Of a DNA stretch of 64,000 nucleotides, positions 1 to 15,100 are shown piece by piece. Source of the DNA: Himantopus leucocephalus (Eukaryota; Chordata; Aves; Charadriiformes; Recurvirostridae). The translations under genes and the position numbers were made by a program. The first letter of the stretch is position 1; the number at the start of each line of letters is the position of its first letter. The notes below the pieces were generated by a model, which ran no database searches, was not told the origin of the DNA, and saw nothing but the letters and a program-made list of their open reading frames with translations. Location: contig RSEF01000002.1 in assembly GCA_003993805.1 (NCBI GenBank), forward strand, positions 98,970,629 through 99,034,628, given 5' to 3'.

Positions 1-382
1 GATCTCTTCTCAAATAGTACACATTCTTTCTGATAACTTAAGTGTCAGAAAATGAAAGATAAGAAAAGAAGTACTCACACAATTTATTTTGACACAGTTT
101 AGATGTCTGAGGGGTCCCCTTATGTAAATGGTACAGCCACTGGAATTAATTTAGAGTTGGAGAATCTACTGAGGTCTCTGTTGAAGTGTTACTACCTTGA
201 ATCAGTGATAAAGTGATGGGAAACAAAATGTATGTCTGGGGTATCTATATATCCACATGCCAATTACACAGCAGTTTATAGCATGCTACCTATGACATGC
301 CCATCAAGTTTGTTTGAAAGACAAAGAGAATTTTCCAGAGCTAGAATAATTCACCAAAGCAAAATTGTTTGACTAAAGGATT

Positions 383-399
383 AAAAAAAAAAAAAAAAA
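383..399 (+). repeat. A17 homopolymer
   Basis: This is a run of 17 A followed by an A/G-rich stretch (AAGAAGAAAAG). No retroposed body is recognisable in front of it, so it reads as a simple repeat. Confidence 0.9.
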
Positions 400-3300
400 G
401 AAGAAAAGTCTGACTTTATTTTGTGTAATACTACCATAGGATAACTTATAGGCTTGATAATTAGTGAAGAATTAGTGCTGTCTTCTCAGGATACTGGGGT
501 GTATTTAGTGCATACTGAATCAAAATCCATCTAGAGAATGAAAAGTTTTGTTTTAGTCATTTTTTTTCTTTTTGTAAAGTCTATGGATGGTTACACAGTA
601 CCTTACAACTGCAGCAATGTTTATATTTATTAGCAAAAAAATGTTGGTTATACTTGGAAAGATTAAATCCCACCTGTGTTCTCAGTATGCTAAAAGTTTT
701 TATTGGTTCTTTGGGGTAGCCAGGTGGTGGGAAAAATACAATGTGTGTTCAAAATAATCTTTAATTTATTTTTTATGCAAAACATGGCATTATTTTTAAA
801 AATCCTTTCCTCTAATTTTCTAATTGCTTCACCTTTGTCACTGATGTGATGTCATGAATGTTACCATTTTCCCTGGTTTATGCCTGAAGTCCTGTAACTG
901 TTGCAGTAGTGTATTCTGCTGCTTGAGTTTATTGCTATTATCTGTGATTATAAATCACGCTTCAGAATTGTTAATTTATTTCTCATCCTTATGGCCTTCT
1001 ATTATTTGTGTGTAATGGAAAAAGAATTACAGTGGAGGAGAGAGAAAATTAAATACAGTGTTGTCTTTCTTTTTATGTCAGCCAGGGACTCTAGCACAGT
1101 GGGATAAAATTCCATCACAGTAGCTGCTGCACAATTGAAACCACAGCCATGAAATAGCTTTCAAGTCTGTCCCTGGCATCCTGCATTTGAATGGATTCGG
1201 TCATGTTTTATAACTGGAAAAGCGCTTATTGATATGAAGTTCATTTTGTATTTTGATGCTGATTATTTCTGAAGATTGATTTTAGCAGCTTGCCTCCACT
1301 TTCCAGGCTTCAGTAGCCACTGAGCTGTACAGGAATCTCAGAAATACAGAAAGTGTTAGCATCAGAATAGGAACAGGGAGAAAGGATTTATTTCACGTCA
1401 TCCTGGAAAAATAACATCAACCTAAGACTGTTAAATTAAGGAATACATTGGTCTTTGGCAGAGAATCAGATGGAATTAGCGTGAACTTCAGCAGAGTGAA
1501 CTTAATGCTTAATATGGGGGTCTAACAAACATTTCTGTAGAGACATTGATCAGTGCAGTTAATTTTGCGTGAACAGTTCTGAATTAAGCCTCCAGAGCTA
1601 TACCTGGAGTCAAATTTTCTTTGTTGGCATGGCTGAGCTAGGGCAGATAGTAAAAGTATCAGGGGAAGGGCAGAAATGTTAATCAAGTAACTTCTTGTTG
1701 ATCTAGAATAGTGCTTTGAAAGTATATTTAATTTTATAAAAGGGGGGTGTGTGGAGGTTTAGTGTGCAGTGGAATACCTAACACTATAAAGATATCTGTT
1801 CCTGTGAAATGCTTTTGAATGTTCCATCCAATTTCACTTGGTCTTAATTTTGAGCATTTGAAAATTTGCGTTTGGCCATTATCCATGATTGGGTGGTTCA
1901 AGGGAGTTCAATAAGCTAGCAAAATGCGTAGGGAGGAAACTATATGTGTATATATGTATGCACATACATGTATGTGCTCACAACCCCACTCAACTGTTGG
2001 GAGATGTCAATATTTTCCACACCTGACTCCATGGGTTATGAAAATGAACTACTCTGAACCTAATGCCTCATGTTTCCTTTTGATTTTTCAGAACTTGCTT
2101 CCTTTTACAGGGTTTCTTGCTTAGCACAAGAAAGAAAAATACTCGGGGTCTGGTTGTGTGCAAGACCTCCTACATCTCTTTCTGGTTTTCCTGAACCTTG
2201 AATCTGAGCTTCCCCCAGTGGAGATAAACTTGGTGAATCTCTTACTTTCTTACTCCCTCCTGACTTCCAGTGCATTATCCAACTCAGATGAGCAACTGAA
2301 AACAGTACAGTGGGTTGGTGAAATAAATTGGTCTCTATATGGCCAGTTCAATTAGGAGACTCCTCCAAATAGAGAGCTGCTAAAGTAAGCCATCAGCAAG
2401 TTTGCATGGGGTCATAAACAATGTTTGTTCATTAGGAAAATTCAGTGCAAATGTTTTCATCTGCCAGCAATGTAAAACTGCATACAGAAGGAAATCCTAA
2501 CTTTTTAAAGTGAGAACTGAGATTAACTGTGACATTTCAAGATTAGCCCTCAAGCTAATCAGCAGTTGACGATTTAATAGATAAAGTAGGTGGCAAATAA
2601 AAAAGGCATTAGTCTGAAAATGTAGAACACTTATTACTGCAGCTGTCATTCTAATAGATGGATATTTGATGAAAATAAAGGAACAACATACACTTACAGA
2701 AAAGCTAGTGAAACATTTTCTAAGATCTGGCTAACATCTCTTAGCTTCCTCTGCTCTATATTTAATTTTGCCTGTATCTAGTCAGTGTTTAATGTAATAC
2801 ATAATATGCCCTAGAAGCTGCTTAGTTGCTACTTTGGGTACAAAGAGTGGAAGTCCCTACAAATAATAAAGAAACAAAGCTCCCATGAAGGTGATTGCAC
2901 TGTCTAAGTGGTGGTGAAGGTTTGTGCTTCACAGCGTAGTTCTCCTTCAAGCTTCTGAAGAAACAAAGCAGTTCCACCACTCTGTTTTTTCTGATGTGAT
3001 TTGTTTTGTAACTGCATGCTTCCAATTCACCTGTGTTTTATCTTTCTTCTCTTGTTCTGTTTTTCTTTTCTGTGTCCTTTGAATTTGAATGATGAAAGAC
3101 TAAAGAAAATATAAAATTCATGAAATTTGGAAGCTCTGTCCTGTTCCAGATCAGCAGTTAAGCTGGGAGAGGGCATCAGTGGTTTTAATGAGAGTTTTCA
3201 AGACAGTTTCTTCCTCTGCCAGTTGGTTTTGTCTGAGATTGGTATAGAAGGCCATGTGGAAAAAAAAGATACTGAAAGAGGGGACAGCCTATACATGCTG

Positions 3301-6300
3301 GACAAGCAACATACGAACTACGGGCCCTAGTATATCTTGCATAAGTAGGAGATTGTTTTTCCTGATGGTTAGATAGTCTTTTGTGTTCTATTTAGACAGG
3401 AGTACTAGGAAGGTATGGTGTTCCTTTGCCACCCCTCCAGCATGTAGTAGAAAAAGAAGGAAAAGTGTTATGTACCCACTTTCATTGCGGTAGAGCGCTG
3501 CGTGCCTCACTTCACCAAGTTCTTTTTGACTGGTAGGAAATGTTGTTCATGAGCCTGTTGAAAAAGGGTGATGGGATAAAATCTTACAGACATTTATGGA
3601 GAAGTGACCCTCTTGCAGCAAGTGTACCAATGAAATATCATCTCTGGAAAATAATAGAAAACCTGGAGTAGCTCCATCCACCTATACCGTGGCTTCAAAC
3701 CATGTCAGTATTTTATGATCAAAGGTAGATGACGCATCAGTGTGGATCTCTGGTGATGATCCCGTATCAGCTAGAAAAAATGTGCAGCATGTCTCTGTTC
3801 GTCATATACAAGCCTCTGGAAAGGATTTGCAATATATGCTATAAGAACTGTTTTAACAGAATCTCTCCTGCAATTTTAATCAAAAATGGGAAAATGTGGT
3901 GCAAGGTGTGTGGTGTTGACAATGTTGCAAATTTCTAATTTTCTGTTTGTGAAATTTAGCCATTTCTGTCACTGAAACTGCAGCTGTCACCTCCCAAGGA
4001 AGGACTAGAGCATTGCTGTTAAGGGAGGTGCAGAAGGAAAGTGAAGCGTGATGGAGAAAGGAAAGCCTCAGGTGATTTTGCCTGATTGCCTGATATCAAT
4101 TGCCCTGGTACAGTTCTTGGAAGCTGTGGTAGCACATAATGTGTCAATTAATACAGTAGCCTAGCAAACAACTGTCTTGAGTGCTGTGATTACACAGCAC
4201 AGATTAAAATTATTTCAAGCCCCTTTCAAGTATTTTTGCTTGTAAAGGAAGACTGCTCCTTCCCCAAGAGAGAAAGGTCTTGAGTGCAGAGGAAACAGAT
4301 GAGTTGTCAGCAGGGTCTGCGTTCTGGATGGGGAGGCCCTGGGAGAGGAATTAAATCCATAGCTATGTCCTTATCCGTGCACACCTTTTTTAAGGAACAA
4401 TGAGTCTGGAAAGGAAGACTGCAGGAAAAGGTCTATTCGGGAGAATATAATGGGAAAGGAAAATATTTCCTGGAAGGCTTTCATATAATCTGCATCACTG
4501 AGCAGTTCCAGGTCTCCGTGCTTCTTGTTCTTATTCTGATTTGTTTAATAGTACGTAGAGATTAATGAACATCATCTCACCTGACTGTGCTGTTCTTGAA
4601 ACTGATTTTACTGTCCTTGTTGAAAAGCAGATCCCTAACAGATTATATTAATTCCATAGAAATATGTCCAGATATAGACATATACGCATGGGTCATGTGT
4701 TTACTAGATGGAGCGTGATGGGCCTGAAGAGCGAGCTAGGGTCTTTTATGGTTACCTGGCAGATGGTGTGTGAATCAAACAAGTACAGNAGCTGGTACAG
4801 GCACAGCTCAACCATGCTTCCAAGTGAGTTTTTGCAGATGATGCAATCACATATAGGCCAAACCCTATGAATTACGGACATTTCAGAGTAACAGTGGTTT
4901 TTCAGTGACACCTGCATTTGGTGTCACTAAGAGAAGAAAAACAGATGTATGGCAAATTTAGGGATGCTACTGCTTCTGTCTGCTACATGTCTGTTTGAAA
5001 TGATAAACAAAGACATCTTCCATGGATACTTCCAAGCCCTCAGCTGCCCAGTGACTTGGGGATGAAATTCACCAAACATAGTACAGCCTTCAGTTGCAGC
5101 AGATTCCCTTGGTATGCACAGTGGTCAGAGCAGCAAAATTAGTTATCCTGCATCAGCCTCAGTCTGCAAACTCTTTCCTCAGACCTACCTCTGACTTACC
5201 CCCCTCCCCTCCTAGAAGAGAGCACCGCAGAAGTACCCGAGTTAAAGTTCGAGATGTGAATGCCTTTCAGTCATGACTCTAGAGTTAAAAACCACTATGA
5301 TTTTAGAGATAGCATATTTTAGAAATAGTATGAAACTGAATTCCTGAGTGCTTGAGGGTATTACAGTTCTTTTTTTATTTTCCATGGGAACAGATGTTAG
5401 CTCTGCTGCCTTGGGATCGTTCCAGCTCTGGTAATTCCATTCTGTGTACCTAAAACTCTCACTGAGGTTTCAGATGGATAAGGAAGTTATTATTTACTAG
5501 CTTTACACCGGGACTCTTCTGGGACAATAAATGCCATAAAGATGCAAAATTTTAGTGTTCTTGTTCTTACTTCTTTTATTAGACATTTCATTTTATTATT
5601 ATTTCACTGCACAGGCAAGGTATAGTAAGGTTTTACTGGTTTGATCCCGTTCCTGTTTCAATCAGTGGCAAATCTCTTTTAACTTTATCATGAGCAGGAG
5701 AAGGTCCTTACCTAGCAAAGTGCTTTAATAAATAATTTGTGGATATAACTCAAAATGTTATTCTAAAATCCTTTTTGCTCACAGAAAATTTAGAAGAAAC
5801 TTCTTCTGAAATGCATTCTAGAATTAATGAATAAATTTTAAGAGTGCTGATCAGTTGTAGTGCTGTAAGTTAGTAATGAATGATTAGACACGAGAGCTTG
5901 TTCAAGCACATTTGGAGAATGCCTCTAGATAGTGTACTATGTAGAATTACATGACTCAGATGTCAAATAACTGTGAGTGATTAAAATAATGTGGTGGAGT
6001 ATAGCAATTTAAAAAGTAACATCTATTGATGCCTATAAAAGGCTGCAACTTCTAATGCAGATCATGTAAATCAAAGAAATGCTGAATATTTTAGTGATCG
6101 GTTGTGCTCATTATATATATTCTTTTGGCACAACAGTGTAATTCTTAACTGGGTATCAGATATTCTGGAATATGAAATACGGAAAAAAGATAAAGGAGAA
6201 ATCTCAGAGAGTGTACAGATAATATTATGAAGGTTGATAAAATAGGAAGACTATTCATAAACCAGTTTGTGAAAATCTTAAGAATATGTTTTCTACTGTT

Positions 6301-7793
6301 CTTTGAAGAGCTGTTACCATACTACTCAAATCTTCTCAACATCTGTTTTGCTTTATATTAAATTTGGAGCATTTAGAGAATGATTAAAGCACATAAATTA
6401 TAAGTATATTTCTAAATACATCGAAATCTTAAAGCAGGTTAATTTAGGAAATAAATTGTGAAGTGTAAAATTAGTTATAACCTGCTTATTTTTATCCTTT
6501 ACATCATTGATTTGGATACTCTAAAAAAAGGAATAAAAGAAATGTATTTTTATGGTAATTTTTGTGCCACATTTACAAAGATTTGTTGATTTAGGTTAAT
6601 TGGACTACTTCTCTCCATTGCTGAATAGTTGCATGGCAAACTTCAATTTATGTTCTGTTTTCATCTAGGTTACCCCATCAGTAAGCAGTTGCAAAAAGCT
6701 TTTAAAAGGAGTCTTTTTTGTCTTCAGTGAAACTGACCCACATTGATGTTACAAGAATTAGAATTTAGCCTGATGGGAATTTCTGTGTGCACCTAAGAGC
6801 AAAATTTTCCCTTGGGGAATATTTTGCAATGTGACATTTTTACTTTCTGGCCAGAAAAAAAAAATTAAACTTTTAAAACTGTATTTTAACTCTCTATTCA
6901 CACTGCAGTACTTCTGAGATTTTGGCTTCACCAATTAACATACCCTCTGCTGTTGTTAATCTTCATGACAGCTCAAGGCAAAAATATTCTTTAACTTGAA
7001 CATAGCATTTCGCTGAGTGTGAATCCACCTGTAATGTTAAAAATGGTGTTATTAGCTGACTTAGCCTGGAAATGCTCTGAGGTTGTCAGGTCTGATGTTC
7101 AGTGGATTATATTTTCATACATCACTGCTCCTCTTTTCTGGCAGTCATGATTTCTATGATGAACTAGTTTTCTTCCTTGGAGAGGTGCTCCAGTTGCAAA
7201 TAGGATTCCTGGAGCCTGCAAGCATTTTAGTGAAACACGGGAAAATTAAAGTATTATAATGGCATTTATTGTAGACAAATGCACATACATTTTCAAATAA
7301 TTTTCTAGTATTTTTGGAATCAGCTTTTAGGACTTCTGTATTTGTCACCTTCTGCTCTTCTCCCCACCGTCTTCTCATAGAAGTTGTTGCCTCAGCTGTT
7401 GCTGGTGATGAGGATGGTTTTTGAATTATCCAGCCTCTGCTAGAGCAATGTTAAGATGGTGTTCTTTTTTAAGATTTCATAACACAACAAAGATCCTGCA
7501 CTTCAGTAGACTATATGGTATGGTAGAACTTCCCCCTTGGAGTTCTTCACATGAAGAAACTCGTGGAAGGTGAGGACGCAGAAAGTTCAGCAAGACCCTT
7601 GCTGGAGCGCCGTCAGTCCAGGACAGCACGCTCTGCTTGTGCTGAGTCCCAGCTTCAGAGCTGCTGTGGCAAAACAGGCACTGGCCAAAGGCAGCATTTT
7701 GCAAACTAAAGTAGGCTGCCTTTTTTTTTCTTTTCTTTTTTTTTTTTCCCTGACCACCTCATCTGAAAGATTTGGGAGTATTTCTGTTCTATA

Positions 7794-7893
7794 NNNNNNN
7801 NNNNNNNNNNNNNNNNNNNNNNNNNNNNNNNNNNNNNNNNNNNNNNNNNNNNNNNNNNNNNNNNNNNNNNNNNNNNNNNNNNNNNNNNNNNNN
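7794..7893. other. Assembly gap (100 N)
   Basis: Exactly 100 N, which usually stands for a gap of unknown size. The left flank is T-rich (long T runs at about 7721-7748) and the right flank is moderately GC-rich. The missing sequence is intronic by position, but its true length and content cannot be judged. Confidence 0.97.
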
Positions 7894-8389
7894 AAGTCAA
7901 CCCCATCCCAGCTGAAGCCATGACACCCTGCCCCAGTGATGCCACACCAAGGCTGGTCTCCATCTGTGATAAGTATCTAGACAGGCTGTTTGAATTTGCC
8001 CTGATGATAATGGAAGTATGCAGAGAAACAATGCCCTCTGTTTTCTACTAGTTTCTCTGTCGCTTGTTTCAGGAAAGCATAAGCTCCTGGTAAACTTTAC
8101 AGTCATAGTATGCATTTTAGTGTTTATTTACACTTTAAAATAAGGATAGCTGGCATATATTTTATGGGGTTCTGCATTAGGCTTTTGTTGTGTTTTTTCT
8201 TCCAAAGAGGATGTTTACCTGCTCCAGAAATGCAAACCTTCTTGTCAATCAACGTGACTAACATATGTCTATCAAAGTCAATAATTTCATCAGATACTGA
8301 TCTGGTTTACAGTTGTCAAATCTGCTAAATTTAGGTATAGTACTGAGGGGAGACACATATTTTCTTAGAGAAACTCTACATCTGGCTAA

Positions 8390-9065
<676 letters not shown>

Positions 9066-9198
9066 ACTAATAAAGATGTCCAGTCCCTACATGAACAACC
9101 TTATTATCCTTGGAGGGATGCTTTCTTATGCATCTATTTTTCTTTTTGGTCTTGATGGATCCTTTGTCTCCGAAAAGACATTTGAGACACTTTGCACA
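9066..9198 (+). CDS. GABBR2: GABA-B receptor subunit 2, exon encoding loop 1, TM2 and extracellular loop 1
   Basis: The first base completes the split Lys codon. The exon then reads [11 protein letters not shown] (rest of intracellular loop 1), [20 protein letters not shown] (TM2) and [13 protein letters not shown] (extracellular loop 1). The Cys in ETLCT is expected, by family knowledge, to form the conserved disulfide with a Cys in extracellular loop 2, which is encoded downstream of this window. The exon is 133 bp, with acceptor CATAG and donor GTAAGT, and it ends exactly on a codon boundary (phase 0). As far as I can recall, the peptide is identical to the mammalian one, which fits strong constraint on this helix pair. 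It corresponds to roughly human residues 511-554. Confidence 0.97.
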
Positions 9199-12100
9199 GT
9201 AAGTAATTCCATATATTCTAGTTGAAGATAGTCTTGCAGGAAGCTCTGTGAGAAATGCAAACAGAAAAGTTCAATAGCTGGATGTCTCATGCCATTTAAT
9301 CACTCATTCTCTTAGTTCTTTCCTGGGATATTTTCTGGGACCAAACTCTGAAACATGCACAAAGCTATATTATTATTACTAGTGAAAGCTTCAGGTGCAT
9401 TGGGATTTGGCCTCAGACTAAAAAGAGTGCATGTACTTTCTTGTTTTGAAATTGTATATATGAAGATGATTTATTAAAGGTTGTGTTCATAGCACGGCAA
9501 CTAGTAGTATCTGTGAAGCTACTATGTTTTCTTTAGAGATTCCATGTTATTTTAGACTGCATGACTGCTGCTTGTCCAGGTCTTTTTACTCAGTCTTTTT
9601 GGCTGAATCTCCAAAGACTTCTATGACTATTTCCAGGCTACACTATAAACTCATGCAAGCCTATGTAGAACATATTCTAGTTAAATCAAAACAAGCAATT
9701 CTGAAACCAAATTAAATATATCCGCCTAGAAGCTTGTTATGTCTTAATTGCTCCCTGTAATGAGGATGTTTCTATGGTTTGGATTTGCTGCATGAACTGA
9801 TAGGGGGTTTTGGCCACTATTGCTTTTTCGCTAGTATCAGAAACTGATTGCACACTGCAACCTGTCACCACTTCCAACTACAGTACATTCTCAGCTCCAG
9901 TGTAAGAACGATTTGTGTCACTAATAGCAGCATCATTATATAGCAGCTAGAGTTCCGTGCAGAATTTTGAATATGGCTTGTCATGAGCTACCTCATAGAA
10001 ATCCTACTTCGACAACAAACTGAAAAGGTTTAAAATGTGAGGACCAAAGACTCAAATACTTTGTCTTACCATTGCCTACAGTAGTCTTCTACTTTTGTCA
10101 GTGCATCTTTATAATCCTTAGTATTAGGTGATGCACTCAACTCTTTATAAGAGAGGATTCCAAACAGAATTCTGGAAGCAGCCTGACTTACAGAGGCCAT
10201 TTCAAAGAAAGGGAAAGAACTTCACTGCAAGAGTATTCTTTCCAAAAACAATACGAACAGCATTTAAATTTATCAAGTATTTTCTCCTAAAAAAATCCTG
10301 ACTATGCTCTGCCCATTGCCTAAGAATATCAGACTTACTCAGGAATTATCCTCACTATGTTTTGATCTTTCTTCACGTCTCTAGAAAGAACCAGTTCACA
10401 GCACCTTTATTTAGGAGTCTGAATTTCTGATGTCATCATTGGAGGGAGAAAAATTTTACTTCCAGAGAATAATTGAAAGCATGAAATTTTGATGCCTAAG
10501 CTACTTGGTGCAGATACATCCCACTATTTCAACTGAAGTCCTCCATACCAACTAGAACCGTTACAGAAATGAAATATCACGTGACTTGTTCAGTGATGCC
10601 ATTTCAAAACACCAGAGACCTCTTTAGTACATGCCAAGATGCACTAGAAGATATAGCTGTACATATAGGATTTTCTGTGCAAAGTCTTAGCTTCCTTACT
10701 TGGGCCTGGACACAGCTGTATTTTAGACACCTAAACATGGGCAGCAAAAGGCAGGAGAAGGAGAGAATATCCAGTCTTCCTACAGCTAGGGTGCAAATTC
10801 TCTGTACAGCTCGTAGTAGAAAGAGGTGCCTCAAAGGCTTCAAAAGGGCAATCCTGTTCACCTCTCCCAAACTGGTATATAACTCTCTGAATACATAGGG
10901 GCCGACAGGAAGCGGAAGGTGCCAGCACCCGTATTTTATCCAGCAATTATGCCATTTTTTTTTTTAAACAACTTCTAATGGAGCAGAAGTGTCATTAGGT
11001 AGCCAGTTGTTGATGTCAATGCCCATTTTTTGCTCACCCTCCATTGCAGAAGAATCTAGTGGCAGAGTGCAAATTTTAGGTCCGGATGTCTACTCAGCCT
11101 TGAGGGGCTCGTAACTTCACTGCCGTTGTAGGACTAGGCTACAGCCCTCCTCTTGAAACACCCAAGCACTGCTGAACAGAAGGAAAGAAAGTGGGAACCA
11201 GAGGTACTTATCAGCACAGAGCTGTTCTAGAGAACAGGTTTCCATCCAGATTTAGCTATGTAAAACTAAATTTAAGTCCTCCCTTAAATGTGAAACAGCT
11301 CAGTCTTAACTCTAAAAAATGAGCCAACATCCAAAACCCTGTGCCTCTGAGCTAGAACATTTCTGCCATCTGATTTTTCTCTAATTTGCTTCTCAAAATG
11401 TAACCACTGCTCTCACATCCTAAATACAACAAAGTTTAAGTGAGGACTGCTTTGTTCTGTCTTATCTTACATATGTCGTCATTTTTTTTTTTTTCAGTTT
11501 GTATCTGTCACATTATGTTAAGTCTGTTTGTCTGTCTGCCATAGAGGGAAACATCTTGAGGGGCACTTCAGTGAGATAACTGCTTTACTTAAGTGACCAA
11601 TAAAAGAAAGGGGTGGGGGTGAATACTGTGTTCTTAAAGCCAAACTTTGATTTAGAAGTATCGCCACATGCCTTAATCAGTTTTATTTGTTTTTTTTTTA
11701 ACATAGTTAAATGTTATATCAGCAGAGCAGAGACTGTGAGATTTCTCCCCAGTCTTGGCATTCCAGGTTTTCCGTCCAGTACAGCAGCATTTCTGATTAT
11801 GGTTGCCTGTGCATGGCTACTGATTTATCTTATAAATCCCAACTCTGTCAGCGATTAGTATTACACTCATAGAGGCAAGATACCCTTCAGAAGCAACCTG
11901 TCAGGAATTTTTTTCCTAACCTCCTGCTCATTAAAACAATTTTTATCAAATTTCCTCCTCCAATTATAATTTTTTTTTTTTAATGGGACAGCTTGTGCTT
12001 CTCTTAGAAATCATTTCTGCATGGCCATGCACTTCCCTTGTATCTAGAAAACTCTGAATTAATGCTGTGGAATTCATAAATATGGGAGACAAATGCGCTT

Positions 12101-15100
12101 TTCTGTTCAGTAACTCTTCTGTCTCTCTTCCTTTCTCCCCAAAACATCCACTAAGTGCTGGGTACAGCGTGTACATTTGAACATCCATCTTTCCATATGG
12201 GCAATATGCTTAGTGTTTTCATAAGGACTGATTACAGGTACCGTTTCAGGATCAGACTGGTACAGATCTCTCTTGAGTATTCATTTCCCTGGAAATGCAT
12301 GATTTTGATTACCCATTCTAGCCATATTAGGCATTAGTTTAAAATTCCCATTTTATGCAAGGCTCTGATTTAGTCTTTAAAAGAACCAGCTATGTTGGAG
12401 AGCGATCATAAAAAGCCATTGAGCCAAAAACATGTGAGTATAACAACTACATCTCAGGCACAGAGAAGAGCCATGTCAGTGATTTTTTTTGCAGGGAAGT
12501 AAAAATTTTTATTCAGCTTTTATAAGCACATGCAAAACTACGAAGCTGTCATTAGTGTTAGCCCCTCTCTAAGCCAAGTAATCACCCTCTTTGTCTTCTA
12601 CATTTCAAAAGCAATTATGTCTCACCAGAGTAGCGGTATATACACAATAGCATGTTTATTTAATCAGATATGTTACATGTGGTCTCTGTTTAAATTTCTG
12701 ATAATTTTTTGACAACACTTCTAGGAGGTTATTAAATACTCCTGAGTCTACCCGCAAAATTCAGGAAAAATGGTTTCCAAATTGTAGGTATTACATTCCA
12801 AATCTATTGTGTGAGATTTTTCTATAGCACAGTGTTTCTAGCGTTGTTTGGAGGGTAAAGTGCTTTGCAATCTCTGGTCTTTTTGACTTTTCTACAATCT
12901 GTATCTACATATTGCGTATGCTTTATGCTGTAATATTCCAAGGACACTGAAACATGATCCAAAATTACACCAGTAACACCTGAAAATTTCAAAGGATTTC
13001 TTTGATAAGTTGTACTACCATTTTACACTCTGTAAGGCAGTGGTTGTAGGAGGATGTGGTATATAAGTCAATATGCTGAAACACAGAACCAAGTGTTAAA
13101 TGTATCTGAGAGTGAGCAAAACACTTTAAACATATGGTCAAATAGTTTGCTGAATAGGGGTATTATATAAGTCTTTGAAATTATCTAGTGTTGACTCTGT
13201 GCTAGAGTGGATAACTGGTTCCCAAAGTAACTAATTTTTATTTCGGTATGCCCATTTTCTATGGAAAAGTAATCAAGTATATTTAAATACGAAATAATTT
13301 GTGTTCTTGTGGTAACAATTTATAATACCAAATGTAGCATTCTTTAGTCCCATGTCAGAATTAGAGATTAGGTGTCATATTGTAAAACGCCAATCACATG
13401 GCATTAAAACTATCCAAAGCAGTGAATTCTGCGAAAGTGGTCAGTGTATTGTAGAACCATTGGATCATGTCTTACTTAATAGCAACGTTATTGGTTGTAC
13501 AGAAAAAGGAAAAGCAATACAATATTTCATTAAATGCATTTGTATGCCAAAGTAGAAAGTGCTTCAGATATGAGAGGGAGAGAGAGAATGAGAATGATTT
13601 AACTTTGTTTTTAATCTCAGAATTACCATGGTATCATAGCAAAAAAGAAGTTAGAAGTAAGGGTGTGAAACGAGATGTGATGCCAACTGGAAAAATGCAA
13701 GCAAGTGGAAAAATAATTGAAAGCATTTATTATATGGAAGAGAGAGACTCGAAATTAGCAATGCCAGTGACATATCCTATGAATAGAGTTTAAGCTGACA
13801 TACTAAATAGAGATACTTAAAATAGAGAGATATTAGATAAGATCATAACGTTTAGACTTCTGTAATACACTCTGCTGAGAATTTCACGCTTTACGTTTAA
13901 GATGAGTAATGTCTTTGCAAGTTGGAACTTCTATGGGATGAAAAGCTACTATGGACCTAAGGAGGAGCATAGTCTCCTCGTTATGCATCTCCCTCAAGCA
14001 GGTAAATAAAATGATGTACATATTCTCGGATATAACTGATTAGGTTGAGGCAAAAGAGAAGATTGTTTTAAGTACTCCAGGTTGCAGTAAAATGCCCATA
14101 GTCTCCACATGGAAAGGTCTGGTATATTAGGTAGTAGTAGACTGAACAGCTCTGCTTCTCCCCAGTCCTTTTGGTCCTGATGTGTAGCAGCACTTTCTCC
14201 TAGAGAGCGTGCTGCACTGGGTGATCAGAGTGATAGGGAAGGGGCAACTATGTTTGGAATAGTTCAATATAGGAGTCATGCTGTTCTGAGAGAGATCTGT
14301 TCGGGAGATACCAATTGTCTTCCAGTCTCCTTTACATTCCAGAGTTCTGCAAAGGTGTTACGTCAAAGATAAGAGGATCTAAGTCTTACGATTTACACAG
14401 TCACTAAAATTAAGCGTACTTTACCTTTTTTATCTCATTAATTAGTATAATTGGTATGAATTGACAAAACCAAGCAGATATTCTGTGATTCCTAGTGATC
14501 ACACTGAGTCCTGTCAGTGTTTTGCCTTGAATAAAGTAAACAGAGTGCATGAAGGTTTTTGCACACCTGTGGTGTTCAGTGGTGCCCTCATCCATCCCAG
14601 GTTGTTCTCAGATTTTCAGATTTCAGTCAGTTGCTCTCAGCCATGATGCAGGCATTTGGAAGCAGGCTTTGTACAGAAAGAAGGAACGAAACAGTGGAGT
14701 GGGGTGGAGAGACAGAAAGAGAGAAGGAAAGAGTAGACATACCACCAATAAAGTCCAGCTACCTACTGCAGTGTGTGTGATTATCCAGACTTTGTGTTTT
14801 TCTTAATCAGACATCCTGAGAACATGTACATTCATGGCAACAGTGGATTTTATAGACCTTATCTTCTTAAAGGTGTACTTTAAAATGTGACCTTTAAATG
14901 TATCCAGATCTTCAGAAGCACTTAGGGTATTTTGGCTAACATCATTCTTAATTATGGATCACGAACACTTGAAATCTGACTCTATGACTTGTAACAATGT
15001 GAAAGGCAGGTTTTGTTCTTTTTACTAATTTTTCGTAGTCATATGGCTGCCCTTTCGAGAGAACAGCTAGGCAAGGTGGAACTCCATCGTCTGCTTTGCA

